Source: Hyphomicrobiales bacterium
GTDB taxonomy: Bacteria; Pseudomonadota; Alphaproteobacteria; Rhizobiales; Beijerinckiaceae
DNA length: 18,349 nt
Assembly (NCBI GenBank): GCA_027489835.1
Contig: JAIXZF010000096.1
Location: 1 to 18,349 of the forward strand
Reading direction: 5' to 3'
Shown: one piece after another, positions 1 to 4,965 of the stretch
Layout of the letters: each line of letters starts with the position of its first letter
Position numbering within the stretch: position 1 is the first letter of the stretch
Made by a program: the position numbers and the translations under genes
Notes under the pieces: model-generated
Told to the model about the DNA's origin: nothing
Databases searched by the model: none
What the model saw: the letters and a program-made list of their open reading frames with translations, nothing else

Positions 1-362
1 AGCCCGGCGGCGGCAGGCCCGGCCAGCGTCACCGTCGTGGCGAAGCCGTCGGGATACATCTCGGCCGCCGTCGGCGCGAAGATCAGGTCGGCCCGGGCCT
101 CGGTCAGCCTGGCGCGGTCGGCGGCGAAGGTGCGCGGGTACTTCGCCAAATCCTCGGTGGGCGCGAACTGCGTCGGGTTGACGAAGATCGACACGATCAC
201 CCGGTCTGCCTTCATCCGGCCAATCCGCACGAGCGAGGCATGCCCCTCGTGCAATGCGCCCATGGTGGGCACCAGCGCGACGCGTTCGCCTGCTGCTTTC
301 CAGCCCTCGACGACTCGGCACAGCGCCTTCACCGTCCTCGCGACCGCCACCTGCTTGCCCAA
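1..362 (-). CDS. panC: Pantoate--beta-alanine ligase, N-terminal part (cut by left edge)
   Basis: This enzyme condenses pantoate with beta-alanine using ATP to make pantothenate, the cytoplasmic step leading to coenzyme A. About 120 codons are visible, and the family's usual length is near 280, so the C-terminal half lies off the left edge. Visible family signatures are VPTMGALHEGH, which holds the HxGH nucleotidyl-transferase motif (His38 and His41), then IFVNPTQF (about residues 59-66) and the KYPRTF stretch. I place the start at a TTG (362) because a GGGAGG Shine-Dalgarno (367-372, minus sense) lies four bases upstream. A GTG at 350 is the alternative, and no ATG is available before the conserved core. 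The gene is divergent from the VWA gene across about 117 bp. Product assignment is firm; the start is less so. Confidence 0.93.
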   Translation of the reverse strand, partial: MGKQVAVARTVKALCRVVEGWKAAGERVALVPTMGALHEGHASLVRIGRMKADRVIVSIFVNPTQFAPTEDLAKYPRTFAADRARLTEARADLIFAPTAAEMYPDGFATTVTLAGPAAAG

Positions 363-366
363 GACG

Positions 367-372
367 CCTCCC
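367..372 (-). promoter_or_regulatory. Ribosome binding site supporting TTG start of panC
   Basis: GGGAGG in minus sense, four bases before the TTG at 362. It favours the TTG over the GTG at 350, which has no comparable site. The spacing is slightly short. Confidence 0.5.
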
Positions 373-467
373 ACGGCAGAAGCCGAAGGCGTGGGCCGTA
401 GCAAATCGCAGCGGAAACGCCAATATGAACGGCAGCGACTGGCCGGCGGCGACCGGTGCATGTCTTC

Positions 468-474
468 GAGGAGG
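468..474 (+). promoter_or_regulatory. Ribosome binding site deciding the VWA-protein start
   Basis: GAGGAGG, five bases before the ATG at 480. An in-frame GTG at 456 would lie upstream of this site, so 480 is the better start. Confidence 0.7.
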
Positions 475-479
475 CGCAG

Positions 480-1217
480 ATGGCCGACCTTCCCGACAGG
501 GGAGCTGGCGTGAAACCGGGCAGGGTCGCGCCTCAGTCGGGGCGCGCCGAGGTCGATGCCTTCCTGAACAAGGCGAGGCAGGTCGAGGCCGTGGCGCCCG
601 CGCCCGGCGCGGGGCGCCTGATCTTCGCGCTCGACGCCACGATGAGCCGCCAGCCGACCTGGGACATGGCCTGCGCGCTGCAAGGCCAGATGTTCGCGGC
701 CTGCGCCGCGCTCGGCGGGCTCGGCGTGCAGCTCGTCTATTTCCGGGGCATGGGCGAATGCCGGTCGTCGTCCTGGGTCGGCGACCCGCGCAGGCTGACC
801 GAGCTGATGTCCCGAATCGATTGCCGCGGCGGCCACACCCAGATCGGCAGGGTGCTCGCGCACATTCGCGACGAGGCGCGTCGGCAGCCGGTGCGCGCCT
901 TCGTCTTCGTGGGCGACGCCATGGAGGAAAACGCGGACGATCTGTGCGCTCTGGCCGGCGAACTCGGCCTTCTCGGCATCAAGGCCTTCATGTTCCAGGA
1001 GGGCCATGACCTTGCCGCCGCCACGGCGTTCCGCGAGATCGCGCGGCTGACCGGCGGCTCCTATGCCCGCTTCAACGCCGGCTCCGCCGCGCAGTTGCTT
1101 GATCTGCTCAAGGCCGCGGCCTTCTATGCGGCGGGCGGCCGGGCCGCGCTCCAGCGCTTGGCGGAGAGCGAGGCAGGGGCGCGGGCGCTGCTGACACAGA
1201 TGGGGAATCGACGCTGA
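480..1217 (+). CDS. VWA-like domain protein coupled to a J-domain protein
   Basis: A 245-residue protein with no signal peptide or membrane segment, so probably cytoplasmic. It has a von Willebrand factor A-like (Rossmann) fold. IFALDATMS (Asp52, Thr54, Ser56) sits at the MIDAS metal site, with Thr in place of the usual first Ser of DxSxS. GGHT (Thr120) and VFVGDAMEEN (Asp146) occupy the second and third MIDAS positions. The first 40 residues look unstructured. The ATG at 480 is chosen over an in-frame GTG at 456 because of the GAGGAGG five bases upstream. The stop shares one base with the next gene's ATG (TGATG), which indicates translational coupling and a shared process. The biochemical role is not known to me. 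Metal-dependent protein binding is an inference from the MIDAS-like residues. Confidence 0.82.
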   Translation: MADLPDRGAGVKPGRVAPQSGRAEVDAFLNKARQVEAVAPAPGAGRLIFALDATMSRQPTWDMACALQGQMFAACAALGGLGVQLVYFRGMGECRSSSWVGDPRRLTELMSRIDCRGGHTQIGRVLAHIRDEARRQPVRAFVFVGDAMEENADDLCALAGELGLLGIKAFMFQEGHDLAAATAFREIARLTGGSYARFNAGSAAQLLDLLKAAAFYAAGGRAALQRLAESEAGARALLTQMGNRR

Positions 1218-1921
1218 TGGGCCTTATCTACGGCGTCGCGGCGCTGGTCGTCCTGTGGTGGCTTGCCAAGCTGTTCGCTGGCTCGAACCCCGCGCAGCTT
1301 GCGAAATACGTCAAGAAGGCCGGCGGCGTCGGCTCGCTGGCGGTGGCCGGCCTGCTATTCATGCGCGGCCGGGCGGACATGGCCTTCATCGTTGGGGGCT
1401 TCGGCGCCTGGCTGCTCGGCTGGGCCTACAGCCACCCGTTCTCGCAATGGACGGCGAACTGGAAGAAGAGCGCGGGCTCGACCTCGAAGGTCGCGTCCCG
1501 CCTTGTCGAGATGGAGCTCGACCATGACAGCGGCGCAATGCGGGGCAGGGTGCTGGCGGGTGTGTTCGCGGGACGCGAACTCGACAGCCTTCAGCCCGCG
1601 GAGCTCAAGGCGCTGATGGGGGAGGCCGAGTCGTCAGATCCCGACGCCGCCCGGCTGCTGGAAGCTTATCTGGACCGCCGGTTTCCCGGCCGGGGTGAGG
1701 ACGCTCAGCCGGATCGTGACGCGCGGAGCGAGCGCCCGGGCAAGGCGGGCGCGATGACCAAACAGGAGGCCTATGACATCCTTGGGCTTCAGCCTGGGGC
1801 GGACGAGGAGGCGATCCGCCTTGCCCATCGCTCCCTGATCAAGCGGCTGCACCCCGATGCGGGCGGCTCCAGCGCGCTCGCCGCGCGCGTCAACGAGGCC
1901 AAGGACGTTCTCTTGAAGTGA
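1217..1921 (+). CDS. Membrane-anchored J-domain protein (Tim14/Pam18-like C-terminus)
   Basis: A 234-residue Hsp70 co-chaperone. One hydrophobic segment lies at residues 3-22, and two shorter ones at 36-49 and 53-71. The middle part (about 93-157) carries the conserved block MELDHDSGAMRGRVLAG and LLEAYLDRRFPG, which I recognise from alphaproteobacterial J-domain proteins. A compact J domain follows at 180-234 with an intact HPD triad (212-214). The order of N-terminal membrane anchor then C-terminal J domain, and the HPDAGGS...VNEAKDVLL tail, resemble mitochondrial Tim14/Pam18 of the presequence import motor. The intact HPD predicts stimulation of DnaK ATPase at the inner membrane; the client is unknown. 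The start overlaps the VWA gene's stop. The stop lies 14 bp from the end of the convergent carboxypeptidase gene. Confidence 0.87.
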   Translation: MGLIYGVAALVVLWWLAKLFAGSNPAQLAKYVKKAGGVGSLAVAGLLFMRGRADMAFIVGGFGAWLLGWAYSHPFSQWTANWKKSAGSTSKVASRLVEMELDHDSGAMRGRVLAGVFAGRELDSLQPAELKALMGEAESSDPDAARLLEAYLDRRFPGRGEDAQPDRDARSERPGKAGAMTKQEAYDILGLQPGADEEAIRLAHRSLIKRLHPDAGGSSALAARVNEAKDVLLK

Positions 1922-1935
1922 CATGAGCGTGGTCC

Positions 1936-3648
1936 TCAGCCGCGGGTGGCGAAGCAGGAGAAGCCGCTGCGCTTGAGTTCGCGGCAGGCATTGTTGGCGT
2001 CCGACTGATCGTCGAAGCCGGCGAAGCGGGCGCGGAACAGCTTGGCGCCGCCCTTCTCGACGGGCTGGGTGAAGCCCTTGGCGTCGGCCAGCGCGCGCGA
2101 CTTGGCGCGGGCGTCGGAGAGTATGCCCTTGGCCTTGCCCTCGTCATCCGTCGCGCCGAGCTGGATCACCCAGCCCTGCACCGAAGCGGCCTCGATCCTG
2201 GGCTCTGGCTTCTCGGCCGATTTGGCGATGGACGAGGTGTACTGGACGTTGGCGGGCGGACGCGGCGCGTCGACCCTCGGGGCGGGAGCGGGCGCGGCGA
2301 CAGCGGCCACCGGGCGTGGCGCGGGCTGGGGCGCGGCCGCGGCGGGCTGGGGCGAGAGGCTGGCGGTGCGCTGGGCCGGCTCGACGATGATCTTCGGAGC
2401 GTCGGCGCGGGCGATGGTGGCGGGCGGGCGGATTTCGCTGGCGCCGGCGACCGGGGCCCCGGCTGCCCAGCGCATGGCGCGGGCCGATGTCGAGGTCGGC
2501 GTGGGCGCCGCGAAGGCCTGGGCCGAGGTTTGCGCGGCGGCGGAAGCGGCGATGGGCCGCGAGGCGGCGAGGTCGATCGGGCGCGCGGCGGGCCGGATCG
2601 CGGCAGGCGCGGGCGCCTCGGCGATCTCGCGGGCGGGCCGCACGGGCTCGGGAGCTGGCGCGACGCGGGCGCGCTCCGGCAACTTCGGCTCGACGGGTCG
2701 GGCCTCGGGCTGGCGGGCTTCGGCGCGCGGCGCCTCGGCCTCGCTGTCGGGCAGCTGCGCGACCAGCGTCGTGCGCGGACCGGACGAGGCGCGCGGCAGG
2801 TTGGCCATCACCAGGTCGGCCATGATGGCGTCGCGGGCGCGGCCCGAGCGGCCGCCGAGCACGACCGACACGATGTGCCGGCCATCGGCCTTGGCGTTCG
2901 TCATCAGGTTGAAGCCGGACATCCGTGTGTAGCCGGTCTTGATGCCGTCCACGCCCTCGACGCGGCCGAGCAGCTTGTTGTGGTTGCGGTGAGCGCGGCC
3001 GGCATATTCGAAGCTGCGGGTCTGGAACATCGGGTAGTAGCGCGGGAAGCGCTCCTGCACCGCCCGGGCCAGGATGGTGAGGTCGCGAGCCGTGGTCACC
3101 TGCTCGACATCGGGCAGGCCGGAAGCGTTGCGGAAGGTGGTGCGCGACATGCCGAGCTGGCGGGCTCGGCGTGTCATCTGTTCGGCGAAGCTGTCCTCGT
3201 CGCCGGCGAGGTTCTCGGCGACCACGACCGCCACGTCGTTGGCGGACTTCGTGACGAGCGCCTTGATGGCGTCCTCGACCTCGATCGTCTCCCCGGCCTT
3301 GACGCCGATCTTGGACGGCGGGCGGGATGCCGCGTAGGCGGAGACGCGGAGCGGGGAATCCATGCGGTAGCGCCCGCGCTCCATCTGCTCGAACAGCATG
3401 TAGAGCGTCATGACCTTGGTGATCGAGGCCGGATGGCGCAGGGCGTTCTCGTTGACGGCGTGCAGGGTGCGGCCGGTCTTGGCGTCCACCACCATTGCCG
3501 CGTAGGGCGGGTTGTAGCCGCCGCCGGGGCGCTTCTTGCGGGCGGCCTCGGCAGGGGAGGCGGCTGCCGCCAGGGTGGCCACGGCGATGAGCGCCGCACC
3601 GAGGAAAGCAGGCAAACGCCCGCGGATCGTGACAACGCAATGCGACAT
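1936..3648 (-). CDS. D-alanyl-D-alanine carboxypeptidase (PBP5 type) with SPOR domain
   Basis: A periplasmic class C low-molecular-mass penicillin-binding protein that trims the terminal D-Ala from peptidoglycan pentapeptides. The 570 residues begin with a Sec signal peptide (about 1-36, SPAEA before the cut). The peptidase S11 catalytic domain follows (about 45-285) with all three motifs: SITK (Ser75, Lys78), SAN (135-137) and KTG (237-239). A long Ala/Pro/Arg-rich linker runs from about 300 to 485. A SPOR domain (490-570) should bind denuded glycan at the division septum. Rhizobial homologues with SPOR tails are known; the E. coli PBP5 amphipathic anchor is absent. The ATG at 3648 is the only good start before the signal peptide, with a weak AGGT upstream. 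A CtrA-like box lies 91 bp upstream, at 3739-3753. Confidence 0.93.
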   Translation of the reverse strand: MSHCVVTIRGRLPAFLGAALIAVATLAAAASPAEAARKKRPGGGYNPPYAAMVVDAKTGRTLHAVNENALRHPASITKVMTLYMLFEQMERGRYRMDSPLRVSAYAASRPPSKIGVKAGETIEVEDAIKALVTKSANDVAVVVAENLAGDEDSFAEQMTRRARQLGMSRTTFRNASGLPDVEQVTTARDLTILARAVQERFPRYYPMFQTRSFEYAGRAHRNHNKLLGRVEGVDGIKTGYTRMSGFNLMTNAKADGRHIVSVVLGGRSGRARDAIMADLVMANLPRASSGPRTTLVAQLPDSEAEAPRAEARQPEARPVEPKLPERARVAPAPEPVRPAREIAEAPAPAAIRPAARPIDLAASRPIAASAAAQTSAQAFAAPTPTSTSARAMRWAAGAPVAGASEIRPPATIARADAPKIIVEPAQRTASLSPQPAAAAPQPAPRPVAAVAAPAPAPRVDAPRPPANVQYTSSIAKSAEKPEPRIEAASVQGWVIQLGATDDEGKAKGILSDARAKSRALADAKGFTQPVEKGGAKLFRARFAGFDDQSDANNACRELKRSGFSCFATRG

Positions 3649-3738
3649 GAACGCGACCTACCGAAAGCAACGCTACGAACGGTCCTGACGCCATGACGTG
3701 GCGCTTTGGACACACAACCGGAGCTTAGCCAGGTGAGG

Positions 3739-3753
3739 TTACCCGTCGGTTAA
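3739..3753. promoter_or_regulatory. CtrA-like box between carboxypeptidase and phasin genes
   Basis: TTAC-N7-TTAA on the plus strand, which reads TTAA-N7-GTAA on the minus strand. This is one base from the CtrA consensus TTAA-N7-TTAA. It lies 91 bp upstream of the carboxypeptidase ATG and about 53 bp upstream of the phasin -35. AT-rich 4-mers are rare in this GC-rich intergenic region, which raises its value slightly. No binding evidence can be seen from sequence alone. Confidence 0.4.
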
Positions 3754-3787
3754 GCCGATGCCGAAACGGACAGGGACGCGACTATGG

Positions 3788-3796
3788 TGCAATGCA
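3788..3796. promoter_or_regulatory. Putative PhaR operator 1 (TGCAATGCA)
   Basis: A TGC-N3-GCA palindrome just upstream of the phasin -35. The TGC-N3-GCA core matches what I recall for PhaR binding sites before phaP in Rhodobacter and Paracoccus. It is the first of three copies spaced about 30 bp apart. Confidence 0.55.
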
Positions 3797-3805
3797 ACAT
3801 GAGGC

Positions 3806-3834
3806 TTGACAGTCGTATTGCAATGCACAATATT
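3806..3834 (+). promoter_or_regulatory. Sigma-70-type promoter of the phasin gene
   Basis: -35 TTGACA at 3806-3811 (perfect), a 17-bp spacer, and -10 AATATT at 3829-3834 (four of six). The predicted transcript starts near 3841, giving a 5' leader of about 90 bases. Operator 2 (3819-3827) lies inside the spacer, so a bound repressor would block RNA polymerase. Confidence 0.65.
3819..3827. promoter_or_regulatory. Putative PhaR operator 2 (TGCAATGCA)
   Basis: A second TGC-N3-GCA, identical to operator 1 and located within the -35/-10 spacer. Its start is 31 bp after that of operator 1. Confidence 0.55.
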
Positions 3835-3847
3835 CGGTTCATCAGAT

Positions 3848-3856
3848 TGCGGTGCA
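3848..3856. promoter_or_regulatory. Putative PhaR operator 3 (TGCGGTGCA)
   Basis: A third TGC-N3-GCA, just past the expected transcription start and beginning 29 bp after operator 2. The three sites therefore recur at about three helical turns, on one face of the DNA. Confidence 0.5.
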
Positions 3857-3881
3857 GCATCGCAGCCTGAACAGCGCAACC

Positions 3882-3894
3882 GGGGCAATGCCCC
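3882..3894. repeat. Inverted repeat GGGGC-AAT-GCCCC in phasin leader
   Basis: A perfect 5-bp-arm palindrome in the untranslated leader, 37 bases before the phasin ATG. Its centre GC-AAT-GC resembles the operator cores, so it could be a degenerate fourth site. It could also form a small RNA hairpin, although a 3-base loop makes that weak. Confidence 0.4.
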
Positions 3895-3931
3895 AGCACT
3901 CAGAGGCGGCCGCACGGCCGTGGGGAATGTC

Positions 3932-4273
3932 ATGATGCAGCAGTTCGAAGCCATCCAGAAGGTCGGCAAGGAAAACGTCGACGCCGCCCTCAAGTCTTTC
4001 GGCGCGGCCTCCAAGGGCATGCAGACGATCGCCGTCGAGTCGTCCGACTTCACCAAGAAGTCGTTCGAGCAGGGCACTGCCGTCGTCGAGAAGCTCGTCG
4101 CCGTGAAGACGATCGACAAGGCCTTCGAGATCCAGGCCGACTACGCCAAGTCCGCCTACGAGGCGTTCGTCGCCCAGGCCACCAAGATGGGCGAGCTCTA
4201 CACCGCCATCGCCAAGGACGCGTTCAAGCCCTTCGAGGCCGTGATCGCCAAGGCCACCCCGGCCGTCAAGTGA
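3932..4273 (+). CDS. Phasin family protein (PHB granule coat)
   Basis: A 113-residue, Lys/Ala-rich, helix-forming protein. Features typical of short alphaproteobacterial phasins are QKVGKENVDAALKSF near the N-terminus, SKGMQTIAVESSDFTKKSFEQG in the middle, and KAFEIQADYAKSAYEAF followed by LYTAIAKDAFKPFE. Phasins coat cytoplasmic polyhydroxybutyrate granules and control their number and size. The start is the ATG at 3932, with GGGGA six bases upstream. The reading frame stays open further 5' but that part crosses the promoter and operators and has no homology. The gene is monocistronic, with its own promoter (3806-3834) and an intrinsic terminator (4329-4355). Three TGC-N3-GCA sites suggest control by PhaR, which senses nascent polymer. 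No phaC, phaA or phaB is in the window. Confidence 0.9.
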   Translation: MMQQFEAIQKVGKENVDAALKSFGAASKGMQTIAVESSDFTKKSFEQGTAVVEKLVAVKTIDKAFEIQADYAKSAYEAFVAQATKMGELYTAIAKDAFKPFEAVIAKATPAVK

Positions 4274-4328
4274 AGCCTTGCCGGGCGGGGGCCTGACGGC
4301 TCCCTGTCCGCAGCGATGCAGCGAATCG

Positions 4329-4355
4329 AAACCCGGCCTTCATGGCCGGGTTTTT
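4329..4355 (+). terminator. Rho-independent terminator of the phasin gene
   Basis: A 10-bp perfect stem (AAACCCGGCC at 4329-4338 with GGCCGGGTTT at 4344-4353), a five-base loop and a T run at 4351-4355, 55 bp after the phasin stop. It is the only convincing intrinsic terminator in the window. Confidence 0.9.
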
Positions 4356-4611
4356 GCTTTTGAAGGCCCCGTGGGCTTGCGGCGGCCGGTTGGCATGCCC
4401 AAATGCGGCGCTCGCCGCGCGGCCGCATCGCATGAACATCGAATGTGATCGCGCTACGCTGTTCACCGCACTGGCGAAGACCCGGTCGGGGTTATACATT
4501 CGGAAATGGGCGGGACGGGTGTTCGAAGCAGATGGCTGCAAGAGACTGATGATCGAAGACGCCGGCGATCCGAAGCGGACGATGAAGGGCCTTGGCCGCG
4601 CTCCGGCGTCG
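4356..4611. other. Intergenic stretch between phasin terminator and clpS
   Basis: The gene-free interval from 4274 to 4611 is about 338 bp. Its first part holds the phasin terminator. The remainder holds an inverted repeat (ATGCGGC at 4403-4409, GCCGCAT at 4422-4428, 12-base spacer) and a weak possible clpS promoter near 4471-4498. The clpS frame stays open upstream through much of this stretch, with alternative ATGs at 4549 and 4582. I see no separate gene or RNA. Confidence 0.5.
4471..4498 (+). promoter_or_regulatory. Possible clpS-clpA promoter (weak)
   Basis: -10-like TATACA at 4493-4498, with CTGGCG at 4471-4476 sixteen bases upstream as a poor -35. It is the most AT-rich spot in the interval and lies about 110 bp before the chosen clpS start. 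The match is weak. Confidence 0.28.
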
Positions 4612-4956
4612 ATGGCCAAACCCCCGCGCGAGCCGAAGGATGGCGGCGGGAACGGCAGTGGGTCGGGCACGGCGGTCATCACGCGGACCAAGACGCGCAC
4701 CAAGAAGCCCAACCTCTACCGCGTGCTGCTTCTCAACGACGATTACACGCCCATGGAGTTCGTCATCCATGTGCTCGAGCGCTTCTTTAACAAGACCAAG
4801 GAAGAGGCGACTCAGATCATGCTGCATGTCCACCACAACGGCGTGGGCGAGTGCGGCGTGTTCACCTACGAGGTCGCGGAGACCAAGGTCACGAACGTGA
4901 TGGACTTCGCGCGCAAGCACCAACATCCGCTGCAATGCGTCATGGAAAAGAACTAG
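4612..4956 (+). CDS. clpS: ATP-dependent Clp protease adaptor ClpS
   Basis: This adaptor binds N-end-rule (N-degron) substrates and hands them to ClpA. The protein is 114 residues from the chosen ATG. A flexible Gly/Ser/Thr-rich N-terminal tail (1-33) is followed by the core: LYRVLLLNDDYTPMEFV, with the substrate-pocket Asn42, Asp43 and Asp44, then MLHVHHNGVGECGV, with the conserved His pair. ATGs at 4582 and 4549 would add 10 or 21 residues. None of the three has a strong Shine-Dalgarno, and I chose 4612 because it gives the usual family length. clpA begins 9 bp after the stop, so the two are almost certainly co-transcribed. Several rhizobia carry two ClpS paralogues; the copy next to clpA is normally ClpS1. 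Confidence 0.93.
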   Translation: MAKPPREPKDGGGNGSGSGTAVITRTKTRTKKPNLYRVLLLNDDYTPMEFVIHVLERFFNKTKEEATQIMLHVHHNGVGECGVFTYEVAETKVTNVMDFARKHQHPLQCVMEKN

Positions 4957-4965
4957 GAGAGCCGC

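Noticed and set aside
2530..3696. A long plus-strand open frame opposite the carboxypeptidase gene
   Set aside because: It has no recognisable domain and low-complexity composition. The minus strand carries all three PBP5 motifs and a SPOR domain.
3806..3931. An N-terminal extension of the phasin to 155 residues
   Set aside because: It would begin on the -35 element and run across the promoter and operators. It has no phasin similarity, while the ATG at 3932 has a Shine-Dalgarno.
4342..4611. A longer ClpS beginning upstream at 4342
   Set aside because: It would start inside the phasin terminator, and the added residues have no ClpS similarity. Shorter extensions to 4549 or 4582 remain possible.
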